Shown here piece by piece: positions 47,691-59,637 of a stretch of DNA of 64,000 bases; within the stretch, counting starts at the first letter, position 1, and each line of letters begins with the position of its first letter. This DNA is from Nicotiana tabacum (lineage: Eukaryota; Streptophyta; Magnoliopsida; Solanales; Solanaceae). The translations under genes and the position numbers were made by a program. The notes beneath the pieces are model-generated. The model was not told the DNA's origin, did not search any database, and saw nothing but the letters and a program-made list of their open reading frames with translations. The stretch is taken from contig NC_134087.1 of the NCBI RefSeq assembly GCF_000715075.1, positions 188,573,276-188,637,275 on the forward strand, read 5' to 3'.

Positions 47691-48421
47691 GACCCTTTCC
47701 CCCTCCGGATTCGACTACTTATACATTAACGATTAGCATGTCGGCATTTATCTCTCCAAATAATGGACATATCATGGTTGCGCCCCGTTGGGATTATGGA
47801 AACCCTGGTGGACTTTGGACAAGGTTTTTCTTAGAGGGCTATTATGCGGACAACATATTAACCCATACTAGGTTTGATCATGATGCATGTACAATTATTA
47901 TCAGAGTAAGATTTCTATAGAAGTCTAGATTGGTACCCCTAAGTAGACGACTTGAGGGGGAAAGGCACGGAACCGTCGATTGCACCGCTGATCGACTAGT
48001 TTTACTGCAAATAAGCCTTTCCAAATTCAACAGGGTGATACAGGAAGAGCGCAAACACTCGTCAAGTGTTGCTATGGTATTAATTACGCACGAGTGCAAT
48101 ATGATGTTGAGCATGTGTTTATGCAAAAAGAAAATAACACGTTGTCAAGTATTTACATGATGAGAATGATAAAATACGGTATTTAATAATTGTAAAGGCA
48201 TTTAAGAAAGAAAACAATGAGAAGAGTTAGTTTCCATAGTAAAAAAGCAATAAAACATAAAAAAGAAATTTAGTGAGCACAACTGAATGAAGGAAGGCAA
48301 ATAAGTTCATATAGAGTGGAAATGGAAAGGGGCGCGCAAGTATAAACAGAATAACAAAGACATGCTTATTGAGAAAGACTAATTTACAAAACAAGTCGTT
48401 ATGGTAAGAGCCTAAGGATAT
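47691..48421 (-). other. Ogre 5' untranslated region
   Basis: Between primer site and ORF1. I see no coding with family resemblance. The plus-strand frames at 47579-47920 and 47930-48160 are antisense chance frames. Confidence 0.6.
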
Positions 48422-48438
48422 TCCCAGCAGAGTCACCA
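48422..48438 (-). promoter_or_regulatory. Ogre primer binding site
   Basis: The minus strand reads TGGTGACTCTGCTGGGA three bases after the 5' LTR. Ogre elements use an arginine tRNA; I have not verified the match here. Confidence 0.7.
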
Positions 48439-48441
48439 TGC

Positions 48442-51400
48442 TGTCGCACCCGCTTTTTCTCGTGAAATTAGGTTTCGATATTTTGACAACTCCTTTGGAG
48501 AGAGTAGGGGAAAGAAATTGGTTGTTAGAGTCGCCACCTAACAGATTAAGGTGCGTTAGGGCACCTATAGCAAATAACTCAGATTATACCAGTTTGCATT
48601 ACTAGAGATCGGGTAAGGGCTCAAATTACCTTGAGGGGAAGGTGTTAGGAACCCCTCGAAGTCCACAACTGTCGGTCCCGACCGAACTTAGACTATAGGT
48701 TCATCCCGTGAAACATAAATAATACTGCGTAACTCCCCAAGACGGGGGTGATACTCATATTATCCAATGGGCACAGACTATCATCTCCTGCTACCTGATT
48801 ACTATGTTTGAGTTTTTTACCTAAAGCGATCTAGTTGATTCTAACTCGTGTCCTATGCGTGCAGTACCCGTCCCTTACCTAAGATCCTGGAGCTATTGGG
48901 ACCTCTGTTTAGGAAGGTCCTATAGTAGGCTTAAGGTTCTCAAAATTGTAAAATACTAGGTGGCAAGCAAAACGATTAGGACGTTTCAAATAAAAACAGA
49001 TATGGGCTCACGTTAACCTCCGCATGTAAATAGCAATTGTACGCAACTGATTTAGTAGGCTTTATTAATCTTGGAGTCCTATAGACAGGATATCATGTGA
49101 TGAACAAGCGAGCAGTTGTATGCAGAGACAATTCTTAATGCGAGTGTTAGACCTACGTATATTTGCCTACTGATTTTAATTCAGTATAGTATCTGGGCAT
49201 TTCAATAGTAAATCCTAATCATAAGTCCATAATTATTGTTAAACCCTATATGCATGTTGTCTAAGTGGTTGACAGTGATAATTGAATTCTGAATCAGTTA
49301 ACAGAATCCTATAGGCATGACTTCTATGAGTGTGATGATTATTACCCTATAGGCATGATTTCTAGGTTTGAATTGATTTTAATCCTATAGACATGATTCT
49401 ATCATTGAACTGATTTTAATCCTATAGGCATAATTTCTAGAATTGAGCTAATTTTAATCCTATAGGCATGACTTCTAGATTTGAGTAGTATATGAGCAGG
49501 AATTTATACATATTGAGCCAGAAAACAATTGAGCCAAATATAGATCCTATAGGCATGATTGCTGACATGCCATTACTGGACAAATTGATACACCTAAAGG
49601 CGGGATTTCTAACAGATCACAATGTTAGTCCTATAGGCAGGATTTATAACATTTAAGTACAACATAGAACCTATAGGTAGGATTTTTAACAACATAATAT
49701 GGAACTTATAAGCAGAATTAACAGCATAAATAGAGACCCTATAGGCAGGATTTCTAACATGTAAACACAACATACAACCTATAGGCAAGATTTCTAACAA
49801 CATAATATAAAACTTATAAGCAACATTAACAGCACAAACAGAGATCCTATAGGTAGGATTTCTACCTGACTTTGCTAATGAAAATAAGAAACCCTTCCCA
49901 ATTTACTAAATACCCCAGAATTATTTGTTACAAAATTATTACAGACCAGATTAGTGAATGAATTACATAATAATAATGAAATAAACTATAAAGAGCCTAC
50001 AACAGGCCCAAATACACCGGGGCAACCCAGGCATTCAAACCATAGCAGCTCCAAGGCTCACTTTCACAGGTACACAATAATCAGTGGTGAATGATTCACC
50101 CATAGCACACAAAACCTAAATCTCTAGTGTGTCACAGATTCCACGGGCCTCAAGAACCTAGGGCAATGCTCACACTAAAGAACAAATACTCAGAAATAGT
50201 TTAAAGGAGATTAGAAACCAAACCCCAGTATGTTAGAGTTCACAAGAGTCTCACGTGGACCCCGAGCAGTGCTCACACTGAGGAGGTGAGGGATAAAACC
50301 TAAAGGACCTAAGAATAGGGGTTTAAAAGTAACAGTATATAAAAGGAGACAATGGTAGAGGACGAATTTTAAAATAGATTTGATTGTAGGAAAAAAACCA
50401 TCATAATAGAGTTTAAAACACAGATTATATAGGCAAAATTGCATTAAGAAGACAAATTGGCAAGATTTGCAAAGTTGTTTATGTACAGGTGCATAGTAAT
50501 TGATAAGTTAAAGCCTGAAAGGTTTAATTAGGCTAAGTGTACATGCTAGCATATAGGAGAAGTTCAATCACATAAACTTTTATGCAAGGCATTAAGGCAA
50601 ACAGTCAGATAATCACATGAATCCGAATGAGTGAAAGGCATACTAAAGACAAGTTGTTCAGGATACATGAATGATAGAGAAAGGTTTAATAACAATACAA
50701 GTTTGTAAAGACTCAGAACTGATTAACTGATGAACATACTAGCATTATCCTAAAGATGCTAAGTTCAGGACAATTTCAGAATTAGCAAAACAACATGCAT
50801 GAAACAAGTCAGAAGGTATTAAGCTAATCACCTAAAAGAATTCATATTATTCAAAAAACCATCCTCAAAACTAAGAGTATTAATTAGAGGACTGAGGAGA
50901 ATCATATAAACATGAATTTAGCAGAATCATGCTCAAAAGGTAAACTTTAAACATGCTGGATCATAAACACAGTTCATGGACACATAGGAATGAAATGACA
51001 AAGGATAGTCACTCACCAGTTAGGCAAGAAAAGCAAGAATAATAACACAATAGTCAAGAACCCAGAATGTTTGGCCTTGTCTTTCAGTCGGCTAAACAAG
51101 AGATAGAACGAGATAGCAAAAGTGCATAGAGCCAAATCTTAAGTTTTTTAGTGAGAGTCTATTGATTTCAGATCTGTCTTAAAGGGGAAAGGGGAGGGGT
51201 TTATCTAGTAGTATAGCATAAACATGAAACACGTTAAGTATTAAACACAAAATCAATTAGGGTCTAATTTTTTAGGGAAAATAATACATAAACAAAGAGT
51301 TCAGTATATTAACAGAGAATAATGACATGTAATCATCCGAGTAACACTTAGAATAAAGGTATACAACAGAGAATAAGGAAAATATCACATAAGAATCGAT

Positions 51401-52540
51401 TAACAATCAGATTGAGGTCAAAATAAGGTAAAAATAAAGGAAACACGGTAGATTAAACAGAAATAAGGAAAATATTAGTTAAATACGAGAAAGGAAAGAG
51501 TATCAATTAGACATCAGTAAAGAACAAGGAAAGGTCTCAAACCTTACTTGAGACTGATGCTTTGAATCGGACTAGAGATGCAAGAATCGTTCAATAAAAC
51601 ATGTATATGGATGAAAGATCGTCCAGATCTTCATAGAATCAGGGTTAATCTACCCGTTATTGAGATAGTTCTTGCCAAAAATAGGGCAAGAATCTAAGTA
51701 ATACCATAGACGAGCATATAATGATAGAGTAACACAAAATAGGTAAGTAATTCATGGATTGATTCCATGTTTGAGGCAGAATAAGAGAGATTTGGGGGTA
51801 ACGACGCTAGGCTTTGACAGAAGGAGGTGAAGGTTCGAGACAGTATAGAGACAGTGGGGCTGGGATAATGAGGGATTAGGGTTAGGGAGTTAGGTTTAAA
51901 GGGGTGTAAGGAGTTTGGGTTGTTGATCTTAGAGATCAACGACCATGATTTAATGAGGGGTTGGGTCGGGTTGGTTAATGGGTCACGACCAGTTTGGGGA
52001 GTAATGGGTCATTGGTTTGGACTGGGGTTATTGGGTTAGTATATTGGGCTAGGTATTTAGGCATTGGGTTGGGGGTTGGTCCGAAAATAGATTTAGAAAA
52101 TAGGATACTAGTTAAATCCCCACTTTTAATTAATAAATAATTTGTAAAAATAGTAAAAATATTATTTGTGCATAAAAATGGTTAACAACAATTATTACTA
52201 TAAAAGCACAAAAAGTTTTTTTTTTTTTTGCATAAATAAAGTAATCATAAGTATATAAGGGCTATTATTGCAAAATATACAATTTTAGCCTACAGATGCA
52301 AATATAACTATAATAAATACATTAAAAATATTTAGGGCTTAATATGGATATAAATGATAAAGTTAGATGATAAAATCACCATAAAAATGATTTGTGATGC
52401 AATTAATGACAACAAAATGTAGGAATAAATTGATTAAAAAATCTTTAAAAATTATGAAAAATACTTGATGATGCTCATGCACTATTTTGAAAGTATATTT
52501 GCATATTTTAAAAATATGAGGGAAAAATTGGGTATCAACA
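48442..52540 (-). mobile_element. 5' LTR of Ogre (4.1 kb)
   Basis: Pairs with 33394-37455. The minus strand starts TGTTGATACCC at 52540 and ends GGGTGCGACA at 48442. It contains the CCTATAGGCA tandem stretch (about 49250-49870, more units than in the other LTR) and a T14 run at 52216-52229. No genes. Confidence 0.93.
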
Positions 52541-52545
52541 GGGGG

Positions 52546-53798
52546 CATCACCAAGTGATACAGTAGTAAACCCAAAGGGTGGGAACTATACGGTTCAAGC
52601 TACGGCGGTGACTAAAAGAAGTGGTAGAGGTGGAGTTGCTAATACCTCTAATCCAAGAAAGATTATGAGTGATGAATTGTTGGTGCAAGATGATGATGAA
52701 CCAAGCAATGATGTGCAAGTAAATGATAAGAATATGAATGATGAAGTGAGGATAGATATTGATGACAACATGGAGGAGACACAAAATGATGTGAACCCGT
52801 CTAGGGAACATGTGATTGACATACTGGAAATAGTAGTGCCCAAAGCCAAGGCTATTTTGCCAAGGCTTCCTCCACCATATCGTCAAAGGCTCGCAAAGCA
52901 AAGCAATGAGAACCAATTCAAGAAATTCATTGATATGATGAAACGTTTGTCCACAAATTTGCCTTTGGTTGAAGCTCTAGAGCAAATGTCGGGATATGCC
53001 AAGTTCATGAAGGACTTCGTAACAAAGAAGAGACCAATGAACTATAAAATGATCAAATTAACACATCGAGTGAGTGTCATTGTGCACTCCATGGCTTCAA
53101 AGTTAGAAGACCCCGGTGCCTTTACAATCCCATGCACTACTGGTAGTGCCGATTTGGCCAAGGCTTTGTGTGACTTGGAGGTAAGCATTAACTTGATGCC
53201 CTATTCTGTGTTTAAGATATTGGGGATTGGAAAACCAAGACCCACATCGATGAGGTTTCAAATGGCGAACAGGACAATGAAGAGGCCATTGGGGATAGTG
53301 CGGGTCGACAAGTTCATACTTCCCGCAGATTTTGTGATACTTGACTATGAGGTTGACTACGAGGTGCCAATCATATTGGGGAGACCTTTTCTAGCTACAG
53401 GGAAGGCCTTAGTTGATGTGGAATCAGGGGAGCTCACCTTCCGGGTGGTTGATAAAAAATTTATTTTCCATGTTTGCAAGTCAATGAGGCAACCTAATAG
53501 CGACGAAGTGTGTTCGTTTGTGGATCTTGTGACGGAAGTGATTGTTGATGACACAAGTGATGTGATTAATATAGAAGACCCATTGGAAGTTGTGTTATTG
53601 AATCATGGTGTAGATAAGAAGGAAGGCTTGGTGGAATATGTCAATGCTTTGCAAGTAATGAGTTCATATACATATGAGCCCCAAAACCTTTCCTTGGACC
53701 TTGAGAACCGGAAGACTCCACCAACAAAGCCCTCAATCGAGGATCCTCCCACATTGGAGTTGAAGCCTTTCCCTACACACCTTAGGTATGAGTTGTAA
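52546..53798 (+). pseudogene. Athila gag C-terminus and aspartic protease
   Basis: Directly after the Ogre insertion the Athila frame resumes and stays open from 52608 to 53798. The first part (TKRSGRGGVA, acidic stretch, PPPYRQRLAK, NLPLVEALEQMSGYAKFMK) links gag to protease. The protease domain runs from about codon 165 to 270, with LCDLEVSINLMPYSVF at the active site and VPIILGRPFLATG at the C-terminal motif. The catalytic D-x-G is changed: the glycine after D189 is lost (D-L-E, codons 189-191), so the enzyme is likely dead even though the frame is open. Confidence 0.9.
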
Positions 53799-53856
53799 TT
53801 CCCTTGTTACACTTTACCTATTATTCTTTCCTCGTGCTTAACTAATGTGCAAGTAG

Positions 53857-55400
53857 ATGCCACCCTTGTGGTGCTCCAAAAGGAGGAAGAAGGCAATAGG
53901 TTGGACATTGGCGGATATTTGGGGTATAAGCCATGCCTTTTGCATGTACAAAATCATGTTGGAGGATGATGCCAAACCCTCCGTGGAACATCAAAGACGG
54001 TTGAATGAGGCCATGCAAGAGGTAGTCAAGAAAGAGATCATCAAATAGTTGGATGTTGGGGTTGTCTACCCCATTTATGATAGCTCATGGACTTCGCCAG
54101 TGCAATGTGTCCCAAAGAAGGAGGGATTAATGTGATTACAAAGGACAACAATGAGTTGATCCCCACAAGAACTGTCACTAGTTGGAGAGTATGTATGGAT
54201 TACAGAAAGCTCAACAAAGTGACTAGGAATGACCATTTTTCGCTTCCATTTCTTGATCAAATGTTGGATAGGCTAGCCGGACATGCTTATTATTGCTTCT
54301 TGGATGGGTATCTCGGATATAACCAGATTATTATTGCATCCGAAGACCAAGAGAAGACCACTTTCACTTGTCCGTAGGGCACATTTTCATTCTCAAGGAT
54401 GTTGTTTGGTTTATGCAATGTACCGGCTAATTTTCAGTGGTGTGTGATGGCAATATTCACGGATATGTTGGAGGACATCCTCGAGGTTTTCATGGATGAT
54501 TTCTATGTTGTGGGGGATTCTTTTGAAGAGTTTTTGGATAATCTTGATAAGGTATTGGCACGTTGTGAAGGGACCAACTTGGAGCTTAATTGGGAGAAAC
54601 ATCAGTTTATGGTTGAGGAGGGCATTGTCCTCGGCTATAAGATCTCCAAAAATGGTATTGAAGTGGATAAAGCAAAAAATAAAGTGATATCAAAACTCCC
54701 TCCTCCTACTACCATCAAAGGAGTGAGGAGCTTTCTAGGTCATGCGGGGTTTTACTGTCAGTTAATCAAGGATTTCTCAAAGGTGGAGAACACCTTGTGC
54801 AAGTTGTTGGAAAAAGATGCAAAATTTGTATTCAATGATGATTGTATGAAATCTTTTGAGATACTCAAGTATAGGTTGACTACCAATCCCATCATTACCG
54901 TACCAAATTGGAGCTTACCATTTGAGCTCATGTGTGATGCTAGCAACGTGGCGGTAGGAGCGGTATTGGGGAAAAGAATCAACAAGATATTCCATCCGGT
55001 CTACTATGCTAGTAAGACCATGAACGACGCCCAAGTCAACTATACGGTGACCGAGAAAGAAATCTTAGCCATTGTCTTTGCTATGGAAAAGTTCCGCCCG
55101 TACCTCATGGGTACCAAAGTGATTGTTCACACCGACCACGTGATGCTTCATTATTTGATGAATAAGAAGGACTCAAAGGCTAGATTGATGCGGTGGGTAC
55201 TTCTTCTATAAGAGTTTGATCTTGAAATCATAGACCGAAAAGATAGTGAGAATCAAGTGACGGACCAATTCTCCCGTTTGGAAGAAGAGGGGAGGCCCCA
55301 TGATGGCCTTGAGATCAATGATTCATTTCTGCATGAACAACTCATTTCCTTGTCTTTGGTTGGGAAGCCTTGGTTTGCAAATGTGGCTAACTATCTTGTG
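53857..55400 (+). pseudogene. Athila reverse transcriptase and RNase H
   Basis: Frame pieces 53857-54048, 54087-54377 and 54399-55211 are separated by stops (TAG at 54046 and 54376). RT motifs: [40 protein letters not shown] and the catalytic FMDDF box at about 54490-54502. RNase H is at 54900-55211, with Asp in LMCDASN, Glu in [12 protein letters not shown] and Asp in VHTDH. A TAA at 55209 interrupts it before EFDLEI. The part 55212-55400 decodes as the linker to integrase with more breaks. Confidence 0.92.
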
Positions 55401-55459
55401 AGCGGAATTGTCCCGAATGAGTTCTCTTAAACCAAAGAAAGAAGCTCAAATGGGAATGC

Positions 55460-56647
55460 TTGGATTATTATTGGGACAAGCCATATCTTTTCAAAATTTG
55501 CACCAATGGTGTTAGCCGGAGATGTGTTCCAAAAGAAGAGCAATTGGGTATTCTTGAAGCTTGCCATTCCTCGCCCTATGGTGGTCACCATTGTGGGGCG
55601 AGAACTGCTACAAAGGTCCTAAGTTGTGGATTCTATTGGCTTACATTGTACAAAGATGCTAGCGAGCTTGTTAAGCAATGTGATGATTGCCAAAGGGCCG
55701 GTAGGATTTCCAAGAAGAATGAAATAGCTCTCACTACCATCCTTGAGATTGATATTTTCGATGTGTGGGGCATCGACTTTATGGGTCTGTTTGTAAGTTC
55801 ATGGGGGAACACTTATATTCTTGTTGCTGTGGATTATGTTTCCAAATGGGTTGAAGCGGTAGCTTTTCCCAACAATGAAGCATGGAGTGTGGTGGATTTC
55901 TTGGAGAAAAACATATTCACAAGGTTCGGCAGCCCAAGGTCCATCATTATTAATGGGGGTTCTTATTTTAGCAATAAGGACTTTGACATTTTACTCTCCA
56001 AGTATGGTGTCACTCACAAGGTGTCAACCCCTTATAACCCCCAGGCAAGTGGACAGGTTGAAATCTCCAACAGGGAGATCAAAAGTATTCTATCCAAGAC
56101 TGTTAATGAAAACCGGACTGATTGGTCAAGGAAATTTTACGATGCTTTATGGGCCTATATAACTACTTACAAGACTCCAATTAGTATGTCTTCATATCAG
56201 TTGGTGTCTGGGAAAGCATGTCACCTCTCGGTGGAATTAGAGCATAAGGCCATGTGGGCGTTGAAGAAGTTGAACCTAGAGTGGGATGTAGCTGCCAATC
56301 TTCGGGTGGAGCAATTGAATGAACTTGATGAGTTCCGCTTCCATGCTTATTCCAATTCGTACTTGTATAAGGACAAGATGAAGTACCTACATGATAAGTA
56401 TATTTGGAACAAAGAATTCAAAGAATGTGACTTTGTTCTCTTATTCAACTCTCGGTTACGAATGTTTCCGGGAAAGCTAAAGTCAAAATGGAGCGGTCCA
56501 TTTGAAGTGGTGCATGTGACTCCTTTTGGTGATCTAGATTTAAAAAACAAGAATACTGAGATCTTTAGAGTCAATGGGCACCGAGTGAAGCACTACCTTG
56601 GTAGGGTTGACAATGGACACATTGTGGCATTGATCCATTTCAAGTAA
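55460..56647 (+). pseudogene. Athila integrase
   Basis: 395-codon open frame. It has a zinc-binding HHCC region ([15 protein letters not shown]...CDDC, about codons 30-75) and a catalytic core with first Asp in VWGIDFMG. At the second Asp position the sequence reads [10 protein letters not shown], so Asp is replaced by Asn at codon 165, and Glu is in SGQVEISN. The C-terminal part is [20 protein letters not shown] and a normal stop. It is a long open frame but lacks one of the three D-D-E residues, so it should not catalyse strand transfer. The first codons of the original frame are lost upstream through a frameshift. Confidence 0.92.
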
Positions 56648-58001
56648 ATGATGGTAACATGTGTCGTGCTGCGATATTAAATTAGGTGCTTCTTGGGAAG
56701 CCACCCATGTGTTTTTATTTCTTTTGATTTTCTTCTTAGAATAGGCATTATTTTGGACTAACTGATTGTGAAGTGTGTGTAGGAATTGGTTGTGCAGTGC
56801 GGGAAATTGACAAGGAAAAGTTGGCTAAATGATGAAATCCCGCGGACCGTGCAAGCATTTTGCCGCCGCACAAATTTGTGCGCGGTCGCGCAACTGAATG
56901 ATGGAAATTGCCAACTCTCTGAAGTTGGCCTATTGAAACTACTTAAGACTTTGCGGCCGCATTCATAATTCTACGGTCCGTACAATTTGTGAGGCCATGG
57001 CCCATTTTTCGCGGACCGCGTCCAACTGAGCTACAAATAGGTAAAGAGTGCGAACCGCGACAAAATTTTGCGGCCGTACTCAAGTAAGTCAGTGGGGTCA
57101 ATGGTTCAGTGTATAAATACACCTTTTGGAAGCTATTCACACTTTACAAACTCTGACTTCTCACACACATCTAAAGCACTGTGCATCTATTCTTGCTTTC
57201 AATCTCATTCCATTTTCATCAAGTGTTCATGTCCCACTACTTTTCACAAATGGTATGTTCATTTCAATGATTTAATTTAATCTTTTTCTTTGCTTTTCTC
57301 TTTGTTTTAGTTTTCTTTTTATCTAGGCTTAAATTTATGCAAAAATGTTGAATTGATGCTTAGAATCATATGGGTAGTGTTAAAATGCATAATGAGGGCT
57401 GGGGTTACTAGCTTTGCATGGTTACTTTCCATAAATTTTGTTTAATTATTGAAAACCCTAGTATCAGGTGTTCATCAGTGTCGATGTGATTTTAACTTCG
57501 TGGCCGTGCACATTTGTGTACGGTCTGCGTTAGGGTATGCGGCCACGTACAAAATTATGCGGTCCGCGATACCCTAGTTAAGAGGCACTGACATTTGCTA
57601 GATTTCGCAGTCGCGATCACTTTTGTGCAGGCCGTGATTGATCTTTTGTAACCGCACTCAATTTTATGCGGACTGCGCATTTGAACTTCAAAGAGTCAGT
57701 CAGTTGTTTTTACGGCCGCACCAAATATTGTGTGGTCCGCGATGGGTCTTTCGCGGCTGCACTCATTTTTGTGCGGTCCACAGTTGATCAACTTTAGAGA
57801 CTAGTAGTCTGAGCCTAGTCTCTTCGTGGTCCACGTTCATTTTTATGCGGACTGCGATGGGCAGTTCGCGGCCGCACTCACTTTTATGTGGTCTACGCTG
57901 CCCTGTTCGTGTGATGCATTGTCTTTCATTTCTTCTATAATGCTTTAACTCATGTTGAACACCAATTCTAACTGACTTTCACTACTTGTATGTTGCAGAC
58001 A
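56648..58001 (+). other. Athila spacer between integrase and env-like ORF, rich in GCGGCCGC / GCGGTCCGC words
   Basis: Non-coding. It carries repeated GC-rich dyad words in AT-rich spacing at about 56840-57080 and 57495-57905: GCGGCCGCACTCA-like words alternate with TGCGGTCCGCG-like words every 50-60 bp. The same words occur in both LTRs. A CAG splice-acceptor-like site preceded by a pyrimidine-rich stretch ends at 57998, four bases before the next ATG. Confidence 0.75.
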
Positions 58002-59637
58002 ATGGTACATTCCCGAGGTACAAGTTATACTTCCAAAAGGAGGGCAGAACCTTCCTAAGGCCGGGGTAGAGGAAAATCTAACATACCTCTATCAGTTCAA
58101 AAAGTAATCGGCAAGAAAGTAACCGCCAATAGAGCCCCAAACACTTTTGACATTAGTGAGTATGTCCCGTTCGGGAATATTCTGAAGGAAACTCTAGGAA
58201 GTACAGCCGGAAATACAGTCCCAACAAATCCCCATACAATTCCCGGGGAGATTGCATTTGGTTGATGAATCATCCTCCTCTTAGGGTTCATCTGAGGGTT
58301 TGGAAGAGGGAAGTGAAGAATCTGAACCCTCCCCTTTACATGTTGCCCCAGCTGCAATAAATTTGGATGATGACGATGAAGTCCCGGATGACGGGAGAGG
58401 GTGTGATACAGTTTTGGGAGGCTTAGCTAGATCAAGGAACCCAGAGGTATGGGCGGAGAGGTTTGTCAGTGAGAAAGCTTATGCCAAATTTCGGGAATGG
58501 TGGACCCAAAGGTCATTCACTCTTGAGCGAAAATTCATAACCGAAGACCTGAGCCAGCACAATCCAAATGTTCTAAGATAATTCTCGGAGAGAAAAGAGT
58601 GGAAATGGTTCTCCGACCATCCGCATGATGCCAATGAATACCTCATCAAGGAGTTTTATGATAATGTTTCCCACATCAAAAAGGGTAAAAAAGGTGACGA
58701 AGGTCCGAAACTTGAAAATCCGGTTTAATGGCCAAGCACTGAATAGATATGTTTAGTTTGAGAAGGTTGAGGTGGTGCAATACTTGCAGAAGCTAGCCTT
58801 GGGTGAGGCAATTCGCACGTGGCTAGCCGAGTTACTTTCTATTCCGGGGTCGACACCTGTATAGCTCACAACAGGAGTGTCAATCCTCAAAAAAACCTTT
58901 AGCTTTTAAGCAAAAGGGTGGCAAACATTTCTGTGCAGCCGTCTTGACCCTTTCCAGCCTGACCATGTCCTTCCACTTTCCCGAGCAGTCTTGGTAGCTT
59001 ATATCATGGAAGGATATCTTATAAATGTAGGGAACTAGATGTCCTACAACATCTCCAACGCAATCCAGAAAGAAGAAAGATCTTACCCCGACTTCATGAC
59101 TAAGTATTTCATAGATCAAGAGGTGGATCCGGGACACTTTGATGTGAGGTGAAGGCTAAAAAGCCTTTTTCGTGGTATCACCTCTAGGGAGCGGACAACC
59201 CTAAATTTAAGGGTAAATCCACTACCTCCACTGGCCAGTCTGAAGAGCCAAGGCTAGTGGCCACTGGATTAGTTGTCGAGCCCTCCAGAGCCACCGGTAC
59301 TTCTACCGGAGCAGCAGCCATGACTCCTCCATCTTCAGTGTCACCGTTAGTGCCTTCATCTTCTACGTACCCTCAGACTGTGAGGGTTTTCCAGACAGTG
59401 TCCAGTCTCAACAACTGGATGGAGTCGGTCGGGAAGTTGGCTAAGGAGGTTGAGAAGATTGCACATGTAGGAGACTTGCCAATGGACCTTCTCATGGATG
59501 ATACAGTCCCAGTAGAACATGTAGTAGAGCCCGAGGCACCAGGGGTAGCAACCAGCCAGTCTGAGTCAGTTGCAGCATCACACACTGCTGAGGAGCTGAT
59601 TGAGATGCCCAGTCAGAGGATGAGGAGATACAGTTAA
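58002..59637 (+). pseudogene. Athila 3' ORF (env-like position, putative plant transposon protein)
   Basis: Starts at ATG 58002 (VHSRGTSYTSKRR). A stop comes after 18 codons, but the same frame continues with VIGKKVTANRAPNTFDISEY. A frameshift leads to 58300-58581 (acidic LDDDDEV, then FVSEKAYAKFREWWTQR). After another stop comes KEWKWFSDHPHDANEYL, and the frame breaks near 58700. A C-terminal Ser/Thr/Pro/Val-rich part is at 59257-59637. It sits where Athila and related elements carry an env-like gene, but I see no clear signal peptide or membrane helix here. Its function is unknown. Confidence 0.8.

Larger units (their letters stand above)
33394..52540 (-). mobile_element. Complete Ogre (Tat-lineage) LTR retrotransposon, 19.1 kb
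   Basis: Minus strand: 5' LTR 48442-52540, primer site, ORF1 upstream of gag, gag, protease, RT, RNase H, archaeal-type RNase H, integrase, 3' UTR with degenerate tandem repeats, polypurine tract, 3' LTR 33394-37455. ORF1 before gag, the second RNase H and the very long LTRs are diagnostic for Ogre. A perfect GGGGG target-site duplication flanks it. Stops and frameshifts in every gene make it non-autonomous today. Confidence 0.95.

Noticed and set aside
58002..59637. A true envelope glycoprotein
   Set aside because: Only the position supports it; I see no signal peptide, cleavage site or membrane helix, so it is called env-like by location only.
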